Positions 43,437-53,471 are shown, counted from the stretch's first letter. The stretch is 64,000 nucleotides of DNA from Lewinellaceae bacterium (GCA_020636135.1 JACJYK010000001.1:1164501-1228500), one strand, 5' to 3'. A program made the numbers and translations. The notes: a model not told the origin generated them from the letters alone.

Positions 43437-44222
43437 CTATCGGTTGTCGTAATTCCACCTTTGCCTGACGTGTTCGTAGGCCAGGATAGCAGCCGTGTTG
43501 GAAACATTCAGGGAATCGTTTTGTCCAAACATTGGAATCTTAACGAATTGATCAGCCCGTTTGCGCCAGGCTTCCCGCACACCCGTGGATTCTGTCCCCA
43601 ACACCAGGGCTACCGGCCCTGCCAAATTGACCTCCCAGGGCGGCAGACCTCCTTCCAGTTGCGTCGTGATCACATGGACCGACTTCAGCCATTGCAGCGC
43701 TTCATCCAGGGTACACAACGCAACGGGTACAGAAAACAGGGTGCCTACGCTGGAGCGAATGACATTAGGGTTGTAAAGGTCGGAGACAGGATCTACAACG
43801 ATCACCCCGGCCAGCCCTGCTGCATCTGCTGTACGCAGGATGGCTCCGATATTGCCTGGTTTTTCTACCTGATCAAGCAACAGGTAACAAGAGGTCCCGG
43901 TAGGTGTGCCCAGAGAACTTAACGGATGTTCCTTAGCGGTGGCAATTGCACATGCATCTACGGTTCCGGAACGGTAAATCAGGGTGGAGAACAACTCACT
44001 TTTCACCTCACAGCAGGGGAGGGTAGAATATTTCCAGTCCCCGGGCATCCCCGAGCCTTCACGCAGGATCAGATGGTTAATGGTATAGCCATTCTCCAGA
44101 GCCATCCGGATCTCCTTCCAATCCTCCATGACAAACAGACCTTCCTGTCTGCGCGCACGGGATTTTTCCCGTAAACGGTGGATCGATTTAATGGTTGGAT
44201 TGGATGCAGAAGCAATGATCAT
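43437..44222 (-). CDS. TrmH/SpoU-family RNA 2'-O-methyltransferase
   Basis: The 261-residue enzyme has an N-terminal substrate-binding region (SIHRLREKSRARRQEGLFVMEDWKE) and a SPOUT knot with motif 1 EKPGNIGAILRTADA, motif 2 ALVLGTESTGV and motif 3 IPMFGQNDSLNVSNTAAI. It should methylate ribose in 23S rRNA or tRNA; which site cannot be told. The ATG region overlaps the promoter of the divergent LuxR gene. Confidence 0.9.
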   Translation of the reverse strand: MIIASASNPTIKSIHRLREKSRARRQEGLFVMEDWKEIRMALENGYTINHLILREGSGMPGDWKYSTLPCCEVKSELFSTLIYRSGTVDACAIATAKEHPLSSLGTPTGTSCYLLLDQVEKPGNIGAILRTADAAGLAGVIVVDPVSDLYNPNVIRSSVGTLFSVPVALCTLDEALQWLKSVHVITTQLEGGLPPWEVNLAGPVALVLGTESTGVREAWRKRADQFVKIPMFGQNDSLNVSNTAAILAYEHVRQRWNYDNR

Positions 44223-44230
44223 TATCTTTG
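44200..44230 (+). promoter_or_regulatory. Promoter of the LuxR/DUF4199 pair
   Basis: TTG (44200-44202) and TATCTTTG (44223-44230) are 20 bases apart, a good match to the Bacteroidota pattern. The -33 half lies inside the first codons of the divergent methyltransferase gene. The leader to the ATG at 44276 would be about 40 bases. Confidence 0.6.
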
Positions 44231-44275
44231 ATTATAGCTGTGCGGCGATCATAAAGGTAAAAGTAATATCGGTAC

Positions 44276-44770
44276 ATGATTTACGGTAACATACCCTTCT
44301 TTCGAATCAAATGGTCATACCTATTAGGGTATGGACTATTGTTTGGAGGCTTGTCGGGATTCATTTCATGGCTTGAGTTCAACTATACCCTTGAAGCGAT
44401 CGATCCACGTTGGGCATTTTTCTGGATAGGGCTGTTATTTACGATCGTAGGTGCATGGGGAGGCCGTGTCCTAACCAGTCAGGTGACATCCACGGCATCC
44501 ATGGTTAAGATTCATGAGGTTTCCAACGATGGAACGGACCTACGCATTTCAATGGATCATGCGACGAAACCTGTCAATGGATTAAGTGACCGGGAATATG
44601 AAGTTCTGGTAGCCATGGCGGCCGGAAAGTCTAATCAGGAAATTGCCAATGATCTTTATATCGCCATCAGCACTGTGAAGACCCATGTTTCAAGGATTCT
44701 GCAAAAAACGGATGCCAAGCGACGTACCCAGGCTATCCGGCATGCTAAAAGAATGGGTTGGATTCGCTGA
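44276..44770 (+). CDS. Membrane-tethered LuxR-type regulator
   Basis: The 164-residue protein has two membrane helices at about 13-33 and 44-63. A short linker leads to a C-terminal LuxR helix-turn-helix (about 100-160: LSDREYEVLVAMAAGKSNQEIANDLYIAISTVKTHVSRIL). No receiver or autoinducer domain is present, so it should act from the membrane. The next gene encodes a DUF4199 membrane protein. I recall this pairing from other Bacteroidota, which suggests a signalling unit (inference). Confidence 0.88.
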   Translation: MIYGNIPFFRIKWSYLLGYGLLFGGLSGFISWLEFNYTLEAIDPRWAFFWIGLLFTIVGAWGGRVLTSQVTSTASMVKIHEVSNDGTDLRISMDHATKPVNGLSDREYEVLVAMAAGKSNQEIANDLYIAISTVKTHVSRILQKTDAKRRTQAIRHAKRMGWIR

Positions 44771-44863
44771 AATAGTCATTTTTTCTGGATAATTGGTTAA
44801 AATCCTACTTTAGGCGGATGCGTCTTATCAGTCTTTGCTGCAATTTTAGTTCAAAAAACGAAT

Positions 44864-45355
44864 ATGCGTAAAATCATTTTAACCAATGGATTGATCGCCG
44901 GATTCATGATACCGGCAATAATGGGATTGGTGGTATTGGTAGCCGGGGAAGGAAGCGGATTCACCGAAATTGCCGGTTTCGCTTCCATGATCATCGCCCT
45001 TTCTACCATATACCTGGGAATCAGGCAATACCGTGACCGGGTACAAGCAGGCAATATCACGTTTTGGCAGGGTGTGAAGGTAGGCATGCTGATTACACTG
45101 ATCGCCTCGGCAATTTATGTGATCAGCTGGACCATTTATTATTACCTGGGGCCGGGCCAGAATATGATGGATCAATATTTTCAGAATCAAATCGATCAAC
45201 TGCAGGCGGATGGCAATCTTACCAAAATACAAGCGATGCAGGATATGAAGGTCAACTACAGCAAGCCATACATATTGATCGCTTACACCTTTATGGAAAT
45301 CTTTCCGGTAGGATTGCTGATAACACTTATCGCTGCAATGATCAACAAGCGCTGA
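44864..45355 (+). CDS. DUF4199 membrane protein
   Basis: The 163-residue protein has four membrane helices (about 7-25, 31-48, 69-91 and 140-160) with a polar loop between helices 3 and 4 (YFQNQIDQLQADGNLTKIQAMQDM). The layout and the motif TFWQGVKVGMLITLIASAIYVISW fit the DUF4199 family. Function unknown. It follows the tethered LuxR regulator by 93 bases and may sense, or be controlled with, that protein. Confidence 0.82.
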   Translation: MRKIILTNGLIAGFMIPAIMGLVVLVAGEGSGFTEIAGFASMIIALSTIYLGIRQYRDRVQAGNITFWQGVKVGMLITLIASAIYVISWTIYYYLGPGQNMMDQYFQNQIDQLQADGNLTKIQAMQDMKVNYSKPYILIAYTFMEIFPVGLLITLIAAMINKR

Positions 45356-45381
45356 TCAGAGGAATGTCCTGATTGACAGCC

Positions 45382-47151
45382 TCAGTCCTGGATGATAAAG
45401 GGCAACCGTGCCATAGGACCTTGATGGTTTTGCCAGAATTCCAGCTCCCTGACGTATGGTTCCCATTTCCCAAGTTTAAATTTCAACCTGGAAGAAATCA
45501 GGTCATCGGAATTTTGTCCCGTAACTTGTTCCAGAATCCGTGTTAAAGGATCTTTGATCGGAGGATAGGAAGCAGTCCGGTAATCATCAATACCTGCTAA
45601 TTCAGCGGCTTTCTTAATAGCGTCGTTGAGGTTGCCAATCTGATCCACCAGTCCTACCTGCAGGGCATCTTCCCCGGTCCAGACCCGCCCCTGAGCTACT
45701 TCATGGACAGCTTCTTTGGACATCTTCCGGCCTTCGGATACATTGGAGATGAACAGGTCGTAGAAATTGTCGGTCTGTAACTGCAGTATTCTTCCCTCTT
45801 CATCCGAGAGGGGTAACAGTGAAGTAAACCCTGCCGCGTATTTACCGGTAGAAACGGTATCAACGTAAATCCCGATCTTGTCTTCCAGCAGGCCATTGAA
45901 ATTGGGCATCATCAGAAACACGCCGATGGATCCGGTCAGTGTATTCGGTTCGCTGATGATGAAGTCCGATTTACAGGAAATAAAATAGCCACCGGAAGCT
46001 GCATAATCACCATAGGAAGCGACCACTGGTTTTCCTGCCGCTTTTATTTTTTCTATTTCGGAGAGGATGTCCTGGGATGCCATAATACTACCCCCCGGAG
46101 AGTTTACCCGTAAAACGAGGGCTTTGATTTTGTCATCGAGGCGGATCTTACGCAATTGCCTGGCATATTTTCCTCCCCCAATCACACCTTCGGCTGTACT
46201 TCCGTCCACAATGTCACCCTCTGCATACAATACGGCTATTTTGTCCCGGGCGCTGTAATCCGTGCCGAGACCACGGGCCTTCTTGTATTCATCCATGGTG
46301 ACATAATTAATTTTATCATCCTCTTCCAGTCCTATCTGTTTGCGGATGTAATCATCGGCAGCAAAGGGTCCCCCGATTTCATCCACCAGGCCGTATTGAA
46401 GAGCCTGTTCTGCATTTTGGGCCAGAAATTCATTGGCGATTTCACGCAGTCGGTCTGTGGTCTGATTGCGATCCTCGCCGATCTCCTTAAGATAGAGTGC
46501 ATAGATGCTTTCCAGATACTCCCGAATCTGATAGCGGTTTTGCGGACTCATTTTATTCAGGCGGAATGGTTCGGTTGCCCCTTTGTACTGGCCTTTGTAG
46601 AAGACCTCCATTTTAACCCCTATTTTATCGAGTGCATCTTTAAAAAATGGAGTTATCGACGCAAAACCCCTGAAGTCAACACCTCCAACCGGATTAATAA
46701 TGATGTGATCTGCCGCGGATGCCACCAGGTAACCGGTCTTGTCAAAATACCTCCCGTCAGCAACGACGAACTTTCCGGATTTCCGGAATTCATCAAGGGC
46801 ATCTTTTAGGGCCAGGGCAGTGGCCTGTCCGTGGAGATTGGACATACTGCCAAGTTTGACTCCTTTTACATCGTTATCTGATTCGGCCTTCTTCAGCAGG
46901 GTGATCAGGTCCTGAAGTCCGACATAGTCTTTTTGTTCCAGAGAGAATGAGAAGTTTTGAACGTTGTTGGTCAATTCTGGTAATGCATAATCCAGTGACA
47001 GGTCCAGAACCGTGTTGGGCTTTACGGCAACCTGCTTTTCCGCAACTTTTGTGAACCACCCCACCATTGCGATCCCCAGAAATACCAGGATTACTGATGC
47101 GAGAATGGTACCCAGACAGGAAGCAAATAGAAATTTAAAAAATTGTTTCAT
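45382..47151 (-). CDS. sppA: Signal peptide peptidase SppA, long form
   Basis: SppA degrades cleaved signal peptides at the membrane. The 589-residue protein has an N-terminal membrane anchor (about 12-33) and two tandem peptidase-fold halves. The first half holds the general base Lys190 (GQYKGATEPF) and the second the nucleophile Ser386 (YAASGGYF). This is the same Ser-Lys split as in the E. coli tetramer. Length is the usual 67-kDa size. Confidence 0.94.
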   Translation of the reverse strand: MKQFFKFLFASCLGTILASVILVFLGIAMVGWFTKVAEKQVAVKPNTVLDLSLDYALPELTNNVQNFSFSLEQKDYVGLQDLITLLKKAESDNDVKGVKLGSMSNLHGQATALALKDALDEFRKSGKFVVADGRYFDKTGYLVASAADHIIINPVGGVDFRGFASITPFFKDALDKIGVKMEVFYKGQYKGATEPFRLNKMSPQNRYQIREYLESIYALYLKEIGEDRNQTTDRLREIANEFLAQNAEQALQYGLVDEIGGPFAADDYIRKQIGLEEDDKINYVTMDEYKKARGLGTDYSARDKIAVLYAEGDIVDGSTAEGVIGGGKYARQLRKIRLDDKIKALVLRVNSPGGSIMASQDILSEIEKIKAAGKPVVASYGDYAASGGYFISCKSDFIISEPNTLTGSIGVFLMMPNFNGLLEDKIGIYVDTVSTGKYAAGFTSLLPLSDEEGRILQLQTDNFYDLFISNVSEGRKMSKEAVHEVAQGRVWTGEDALQVGLVDQIGNLNDAIKKAAELAGIDDYRTASYPPIKDPLTRILEQVTGQNSDDLISSRLKFKLGKWEPYVRELEFWQNHQGPMARLPFIIQD

Positions 47152-47347
47152 GATCGATTATAACTGCCTTATATCTAATAAATCGCTCAAAGCTAATGCT
47201 TGTTCAACCGCCGTATGGGAATATTAGATGGAAAGGTGCCTTAATTAGATCAATGGGTCCCGGACATGCGTTAAAAATATAGGTCGCACCGGACCTCCGA
47301 ATATAAATTTTTTAATTTCACGCCCCATTTACACACTGCTTGAGGTG

Positions 47348-50300
47348 ATGAATAGAAGTGGATTGCTCTGGGTTGTTTGTATGTTGGTAGCCTTGCCCAT
47401 GTGGTCACAGGGACTGCAGGTTTTTGCCGAGGATAAACTGCCCGTAAAACTGGAAGAAGCAATTCGACAGTTCCTCCTAGGTGGTGGTGTGGAGATCCTC
47501 TCCATTCAGTACGAAGGTGATTCACGGGCCATCGGGTTTTTTACAGACCACCAGGCGACTACCGGATTTGATCAGGGCATGGTCCTCTCCACTGGTTTGG
47601 TGGACTCGCTGGCTCAACCGAATCGCAGCGACAATCTCAGTACTTCAACCTCAGGACTCCGGTACAGTGCAGAAGGACTCGAAGCGCTGGTCCATACGCT
47701 GGATACGACCGATCAGCTACTCTTCGATGTAGCCAAATTAACCATTCGTTTTCGGCCGGCCACCAGTCGGATTGCATTCCGCTATTTTTTTGCCTCGGAA
47801 GAATATCCGCAGTTTACCTGTAGTAATTTTAATGATGTCTTCGGCTTTTTCCTTTCCGGACCAAACCCGGACGGTGGTCAGTATCAATTACAAAACCTCG
47901 CGGTTGTCCCTGGTACCGACACCATTGTTTCAGTGAACACCATTCATCAGGGTAATCCATTAAAACCGGATTGCAAACCTGTTTACCCCCAGTATTACCA
48001 TGACAATTCAGGCGGTCAGGTCTTTGCTTATAATGCGTATCTGGATGCTTTTACGGCCACCGCCGACGTGGTGCCCTGTGCCGAATATCAAATGGAGCTG
48101 GCTTTAGCCGATCTGGCAGATGATCATTTTGATACAGGTGTCTTCATCGAGGCCAATAGTTTCCAGTCGGTGCCCTATCGTTTTGCCGAAGGGACGCTGC
48201 CAGAGCCTTTTATCTTGCAGGAAGGCTGTAATCCGATGCAGATCCAGCTGGATTGGCTGGACACGCTGACACCGGTGCACTATAAGGTAGTGGGTACACG
48301 GGGCAATAATGATGATCTCTACGTACGGGAGACACTGCGCCAGGATATTGCTGGCAGCAGTATATTGTTTCAATTGGTGCCTTTACCGGATCAGGAAGAC
48401 GAGGGTGATGAACCCATCTATTTTATACTGACCTATGGCTCTTGTGGAGCCGATACCATTCATCTGACTTTGCTCGATGGTTTTAAAACGATTGAGCAGA
48501 TGCCTGAAGACACGGTAGTCTGTCAGGGGACCTCCCTGGAATATCTCGGAAATTCCAATGCCCCAATCCGGTACAATTACCGGGGAAGCAGGGGGCCGGT
48601 CAGTCCGGGGAGGAATGATTATTCCCTGCAGATCCCTTACTTCCCTGCACCCTATCTGGATCTGCAATGGCTCCAATCATTCTGCATGGCGGTCTCTGCA
48701 AATACAAATGCCAATTGGGATGTGTATTTGACGACGCCCGGTGGTGTCCGAGTCCCCCTTATCCTCTCAGGTGAAGGACCCCGGGGCTGGACCAGTGCTT
48801 GTTTTAACTGGGATTCTACCACACTGTGGCGCGATGCCACACCACCTTTTTCAGATTCCTATCGTCCGGACCAGATGCCGGTCATCCACCTGCCCTATAG
48901 CGGACCGGTGGCTGGAACCTGGTATCTCACCATCTATAACCACAGTCAAGAGGAGGGTCAGTTGCGTGACTGGAATCTTACCTTAAATGACCCGGTGCAG
49001 GAAACCTGGGTCTGGAACCGTGATGATTCCAACCCTTGCACAAATTGCCAGCTATTATCTACTGATCCGGACTCATCGGCAAATTATACCCTGATCCGGA
49101 GTACTTCTTTACGTTGTCAGGACATCCAGCAAATGCATGTCGAGGTGCTTCCCAATAGAATGGATTCCACAGGTATCCAATGTATAGCTACGAATGATAG
49201 TTTAGCCTTTATCTGGAACTATGAGGAAGGTGTTACTTACGAGGTAAGCACGAATGGCTCTGACTGGTTTGCTCCTAACCGGACACCTTACCGTCAGGTT
49301 TATGACGTTCAATCCAGTCCGACGGATAAATTCTATCTGAAGGTTCAGGGACCTTGTCTCGATTCGGTCATCACATTCAACTGTACGGCCATACCCTGTG
49401 CTGCAGGGCCAATAATCAGTCCCCCAGGAGATACTTCAGTTGCCTGTTTTGGACAACGCATTGACCAATATCAGGTTGAGCCACACGCCGGGTATACTTA
49501 CTGGATGCAGGGCCTTGAGAATAATACCGGGCGTTTCAATAACCTGGCTGCCGGAACTTATCCATTGGTTGTAACGGATGAACAGGGTTGTAAGTCGGAA
49601 TTTACGATCCATATCGCGGAGCCTGACTTACTGAATGTGGAAGCCCGGATCTTACAAGAGGTAACCTGCCACTATGCCAGTGATGGTCAGGCAGAACTTC
49701 TGGTCTCGGGAGGGAATGCCCCCTATGCCTATGCCTGGTCCAATGGAAATAATGATCCCAACCCGAAAGACCTGCCATTTGGACCAAACCGGGTGGTGGT
49801 CACCGATCAAAAAGGGTGCGCGGCTTACCGCACGGTCGAATTATCCATTCCCCAGGACCTGCAACTCACCGTGATAGAGCAGGATATCCATTGCGCCGGG
49901 ACTAAGACCGGCCAGGTGCGGATTGATGTGTCGGGTGGCAATGGTCCGTTTCAATTTGATTGGTCACATAACCCGTTCCTTGATAATGCAGTGGCAACCA
50001 ATCTGGCAGCAGGTTCGTACCGCGTCACAGTCACCGATCCTTCCGGCTGTCAGGTATCCGCCATGGCGGTCATTAACGAACCGGAATTACTAAAGGTAGA
50101 GTGGGAGAGCGAAGCCATTTCCTGTCCTGATGCCGGTGGCGGTGAACTGAAGGTCGTAGCGACCGGTGGTGTATCCCCGTATATCTATCAATGGAACAAT
50201 GGGTGGGAAGAAAACGTACTGACTGAAGTCCAACCCGGTAATTACTGCGTCACGGTAACCGACAATGAGGGATGCCAGCAGACCGCCTGCCAGCTGGTGT

Positions 50301-51319
50301 CACCCGGTAGGACCGCATTGGTTGAAGCTAAGACCATTCAACCCAGTTGCTTGCTGGGACCTTTAGGGGCGGTTGACATGCAGCTGGATCCTGCATTTGC
50401 ACCCTATTCGATTATTTGGACCGGTGGCTCAAAATACATGAGTAACGGATATGGGATCAAACTCGCTGAACCCGGAAAATATACTGCTTTCGTCAACGAT
50501 GACCGGGGGTGCAGTTTTTCCAGGACCTTTGAAATTAATCCTCTGGATACGCTGCAATACAACCTGGCTACCAGTGATGTGACTTGCGCAGGCTATCAGG
50601 ATGGATTATTTATGATCCAGGTCCTGCAATCCAATGGATCGGTTTTCTTTTCCCTGGATAGCATGCAGTGGCAGACTACCGGCCTTTTCCGTGACTTATC
50701 GGAAGGTATGTACCGTCTGTTCATTCGCGATCAGGCAGATTGTACTGCTGAAGATACCGTGGTGGTCCTTGCACCGGATAGCCTGCGTATCGACCTGGGA
50801 CGGGATACCGTAATTCGCTATGGCCAGACATTGGTGGTCAGTCCGGTGATTGAAAATGCACAGGGAAAGCCAGCACTGGTCTGGACTGGAACGGGAGTGC
50901 CTGCTGACTGCTTGGATTGCCCGACGCTATCGATCCAACCCTCGTATTCTACCTCATTAAAAGTGATCGTCATGGATGAAAAGGGATGCCGGGCTGAGGA
51001 TTATCTGGACATATCCGTCGAAGATGAGGTGTTGATCGAGGTGCCTACTGCATTTACGCCGAACGGGGACGGACTGAATGATCATTTTGTGATTCACGGG
51101 ACACCGCCAGTTCGACTGCTCGAAGTCATGGTTTGGGACCGTTTGGGAAACTTGTTGTACGATTCAGATACCAATGTGTTAAATGACCGGTCCTCAGGCT
51201 GGGATGGGACATTCCGGGGGAAGGAGGTTCCAGCCGGGGCTTACCGCTGGCTTGTCCGTGCGGAGACCAGGCCCGGGAAGCAAGAATCACTGAGTGGATG
51301 GATACAATTGCTGCGATGA
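47348..51319 (+). CDS. Giant SprB-repeat surface adhesin with T9SS type B tail
   Basis: The 1323-residue secreted protein has a signal peptide (about 1-21), then a choice-of-anchor L domain (about 124-270, FRYFFASEEYPQFTCSNF), a proprotein-convertase-like P domain (about 420-550, VAGTWYLTIYNHS...LRDWNLTL) and about six SprB-type repeats (about 690-1140). Each repeat ends in a V-T-D-x-x-G-C-like phrase and begins near a conserved Cys. The C-terminal 90 residues (TAFTPNGDGLNDHFVIHG) form the gliding-motility/CHU_C type B sorting domain. The ATG at 47348 is preceded directly by an in-frame GTG. It overlaps the next gene by four bases (ATGA). Confidence 0.92.
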   Translation: MNRSGLLWVVCMLVALPMWSQGLQVFAEDKLPVKLEEAIRQFLLGGGVEILSIQYEGDSRAIGFFTDHQATTGFDQGMVLSTGLVDSLAQPNRSDNLSTSTSGLRYSAEGLEALVHTLDTTDQLLFDVAKLTIRFRPATSRIAFRYFFASEEYPQFTCSNFNDVFGFFLSGPNPDGGQYQLQNLAVVPGTDTIVSVNTIHQGNPLKPDCKPVYPQYYHDNSGGQVFAYNAYLDAFTATADVVPCAEYQMELALADLADDHFDTGVFIEANSFQSVPYRFAEGTLPEPFILQEGCNPMQIQLDWLDTLTPVHYKVVGTRGNNDDLYVRETLRQDIAGSSILFQLVPLPDQEDEGDEPIYFILTYGSCGADTIHLTLLDGFKTIEQMPEDTVVCQGTSLEYLGNSNAPIRYNYRGSRGPVSPGRNDYSLQIPYFPAPYLDLQWLQSFCMAVSANTNANWDVYLTTPGGVRVPLILSGEGPRGWTSACFNWDSTTLWRDATPPFSDSYRPDQMPVIHLPYSGPVAGTWYLTIYNHSQEEGQLRDWNLTLNDPVQETWVWNRDDSNPCTNCQLLSTDPDSSANYTLIRSTSLRCQDIQQMHVEVLPNRMDSTGIQCIATNDSLAFIWNYEEGVTYEVSTNGSDWFAPNRTPYRQVYDVQSSPTDKFYLKVQGPCLDSVITFNCTAIPCAAGPIISPPGDTSVACFGQRIDQYQVEPHAGYTYWMQGLENNTGRFNNLAAGTYPLVVTDEQGCKSEFTIHIAEPDLLNVEARILQEVTCHYASDGQAELLVSGGNAPYAYAWSNGNNDPNPKDLPFGPNRVVVTDQKGCAAYRTVELSIPQDLQLTVIEQDIHCAGTKTGQVRIDVSGGNGPFQFDWSHNPFLDNAVATNLAAGSYRVTVTDPSGCQVSAMAVINEPELLKVEWESEAISCPDAGGGELKVVATGGVSPYIYQWNNGWEENVLTEVQPGNYCVTVTDNEGCQQTACQLVSPGRTALVEAKTIQPSCLLGPLGAVDMQLDPAFAPYSIIWTGGSKYMSNGYGIKLAEPGKYTAFVNDDRGCSFSRTFEINPLDTLQYNLATSDVTCAGYQDGLFMIQVLQSNGSVFFSLDSMQWQTTGLFRDLSEGMYRLFIRDQADCTAEDTVVVLAPDSLRIDLGRDTVIRYGQTLVVSPVIENAQGKPALVWTGTGVPADCLDCPTLSIQPSYSTSLKVIVMDEKGCRAEDYLDISVEDEVLIEVPTAFTPNGDGLNDHFVIHGTPPVRLLEVMVWDRLGNLLYDSDTNVLNDRSSGWDGTFRGKEVPAGAYRWLVRAETRPGKQESLSGWIQLLR

Positions 51320-52299
51320 AGAAATGGCTGCTGATATATGGTATGTGGTTTGTAGCCGTGGGGGTAATCTGCGGACAAACCATCACGGTTGTCTGGCCGG
51401 ATCGCAGTTCCATGCCAGCACGTATTGGAGATCAGGGCAGGATGGAAGCAGGAGCTTATGTAGCTACCCAGGGGCAGGAAAAATCCACCAGGATCCGACA
51501 GTGGAATGCGGATGCTGCTGTTCGGTTGTTACAGACCGGATACGATCACCTGGCCATAGGATTAAATATCCGGCAGGAGCAGGTGAGTACATTGTTTCGC
51601 AGCCAGCAGGTTGCTGCAGGGATCGCTTATCGTCGTGAACTGAATGAACCGCGAGCAGATTTCCGGAACATTGTTGGAGCTGGGGTTCAATTGGGACTTT
51701 ATCACCTTAATCTGGATGCAGGAGACTGGATCTTTTCCAGTCAGTTTAATGATCAACTTTATCAGTTCGACCCAGCTATCAATTCAAATGAACAGTTGAG
51801 TGGAGTGAACTGGAGTTCAAATGTCCAGCCCGTGGTCCACGCCGGTCTGTATTACCGGTTGATGACCGGTCCATGGACCATGCTGCTTGTTCCGTCCTTT
51901 GCCACCTTAAATACCCCATCTCTGGACATGGATGGATGGTCCTATGTACTGCCTTCGCAAATGCAGCTGTTGGGACAGCTCGAATACCGTGATACGGAAC
52001 AGGTTACTCTCGGAGCGGAAGGGTGGTATACACGCCTTGAAAAATTATCCGACCTGCAACTGCAGGGTTACATACGCATAGGAAAGCAGGACCGGGAAGA
52101 AACGACTTTTCAACTTGGCGGCATTCTAGGAGTGAATCGCGATCCAAATGAGGTACAATTTATGCATGGCGGATTACAAGCCAGAATCCGCTGGAAAGAT
52201 CACCTCGCAGGATTACGGGTTGAAGATGCACTGTCCAGAGTGAATCGTTGGGGCACGCGGCTTCTTATTCAGTACCGTTACGTACTACGTGATGAGTAA
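51316..52299 (+). CDS. PorP/SprF-like outer-membrane protein
   Basis: The 327-residue precursor has a signal peptide (KKWLLIYGMWFVAVGVICGQ). The rest is an alternating beta-barrel pattern (AGIAYRRE, GAGVQLGLYHLNL, HAGLYYRL, RIRWKDHLAGLRV) and ends in an aromatic strand. PorP/SprF proteins pair with T9SS type B substrates and help hold them on the surface. The gene overlap with the adhesin is the strongest evidence for this call. Sequence motifs alone are weak. Confidence 0.75.
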   Translation: MKKWLLIYGMWFVAVGVICGQTITVVWPDRSSMPARIGDQGRMEAGAYVATQGQEKSTRIRQWNADAAVRLLQTGYDHLAIGLNIRQEQVSTLFRSQQVAAGIAYRRELNEPRADFRNIVGAGVQLGLYHLNLDAGDWIFSSQFNDQLYQFDPAINSNEQLSGVNWSSNVQPVVHAGLYYRLMTGPWTMLLVPSFATLNTPSLDMDGWSYVLPSQMQLLGQLEYRDTEQVTLGAEGWYTRLEKLSDLQLQGYIRIGKQDREETTFQLGGILGVNRDPNEVQFMHGGLQARIRWKDHLAGLRVEDALSRVNRWGTRLLIQYRYVLRDE

Positions 52300-52302
52300 A
52301 CC

Positions 52303-52953
52303 TCAATTGATCAGCTGGATGCGGTGTACACCAGGCTGGTAGGTCCTGGTTATGAGGTTCTTAACCTCATCGTAATCTGCATCATTGGACAGGAAGTCCA
52401 GCCGGTCAGCGTCCAGGATAATGATCGGGAAGCTCACCTCTGACCGGAAATATTCGAAATAAATATCCTGAAGGGCCTGCAGGTAATTCAACTGGATCTC
52501 TGCTTCAAATTGCCGCCCTCTCTGGGCAATATTCTTCAACAGATTGGCTGGCGAACGATGCAGATAGATCAGCAGGTCCGGATTAGGGAAATTGTTGGCC
52601 AGGGTAAAGAACATGCGTTGAAACAACCGGTATTCATCCTCTTTCAGATTGTTTTTGGCAAACAATAAGGTCTTCAGGAAGAAGTAGTCAGCAACGATAA
52701 ACTCATGAAAGAGATCCTGATGAATCAGTGATTTTTCGAGCTGCTTATGCCTTTCCGTCATAAAAAATAACTCAAGCGGGAGTGCGAAACGGTCCGGATC
52801 TTTATAAAAGTGAGGCAGAAAGGGATTATCGGTGAATTCTTCCAGTACCAGATTGCAGTTAAAGTCCTGGGCTAGGCGCTGACACAACGTCGTTTTTCCG
52901 GCACCGATATTGCCTTCGATACAAATGTACTGATGTGGTATTGATTGACTCAT
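52303..52953 (-). CDS. Deoxynucleoside kinase
   Basis: The 216-residue kinase has the P-loop EGNIGAGKTTL (about 13-23), an acidic pocket residue in LEEFTDNPF, the ERH-like motif in TERHKQLE, the LID region RGRQFEAEI and a closing ILDADRLDFL. It phosphorylates deoxyadenosine, deoxycytidine or deoxyguanosine for salvage; specificity is not clear. Its ATG overlaps the folK stop by four bases. It ends three bases before the PorP/SprF-like stop, tail to tail. Confidence 0.9.
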   Translation of the reverse strand: MSQSIPHQYICIEGNIGAGKTTLCQRLAQDFNCNLVLEEFTDNPFLPHFYKDPDRFALPLELFFMTERHKQLEKSLIHQDLFHEFIVADYFFLKTLLFAKNNLKEDEYRLFQRMFFTLANNFPNPDLLIYLHRSPANLLKNIAQRGRQFEAEIQLNYLQALQDIYFEYFRSEVSFPIIILDADRLDFLSNDADYDEVKNLITRTYQPGVHRIQLIN

Positions 52954-53456
52954 TCTTCCTCGGCAATCATAACTTCATTGAAATCTTCACATTGGTTATA
53001 CAATTCTTCAATGCTGAGATCATAGACCGGATGGACCCAGTCGGAAACAATTTCCATTAAAGGGACCAATATAAAATTTCTTTCATGTATTCTTGGGTGT
53101 GGAATGATAAGTTCTTCGGTATCCAATACAAGATGGTCGTAAAAAAGGATATCAATGTCAAGCGTACGTGGTCCCCAGTGTACGGTGCGTGTCCGGTCGA
53201 AGTGAATTTCGATTTGCTGGCACTCGTGCAGAACCTGTAACGGTGATAGGCCCGTTTCGAGCATCAATAGTTGATTATAAAAATGGGGCTGGTCAGGTTC
53301 ACCCCATGGTTCTGTAAAATAGAGCCGGCTTGCATTGATTATCGGACCTACCTGCCTGATCAGCCTCTCCCGGGATTTGGTAAATGTATCCAGGACTTGT
53401 CCTACATTCCCTCCCAATGAGAGGATGACCTGGTGCGGTGGTGGTAAGGGTGTCAT
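52950..53456 (-). CDS. folK: 6-hydroxymethyl-7,8-dihydropterin pyrophosphokinase
   Basis: FolK transfers pyrophosphate to hydroxymethyl-dihydropterin in folate synthesis. The 168-residue enzyme has LSLGGNVGQVLDTF at the start, TEPWG and the signature WGPRTLDIDILFYDH, then HPRIHERNFILVPL. I choose the ATG at 53454-53456. An upstream TTG is in frame six codons earlier, but it lies inside a good promoter element, so it cannot be translated from that transcript. Confidence 0.93.
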   Translation of the reverse strand: MTPLPPPHQVILSLGGNVGQVLDTFTKSRERLIRQVGPIINASRLYFTEPWGEPDQPHFYNQLLMLETGLSPLQVLHECQQIEIHFDRTRTVHWGPRTLDIDILFYDHLVLDTEELIIPHPRIHERNFILVPLMEIVSDWVHPVYDLSIEELYNQCEDFNEVMIAEEE

Positions 53457-53471
53457 GAATGCAATTTCCGA

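Noticed and set aside
46156..46809. A 217-codon plus-strand open frame
   Set aside because: It is a shadow of sppA. The translation has hydrophobic runs only because it mirrors sppA codons.
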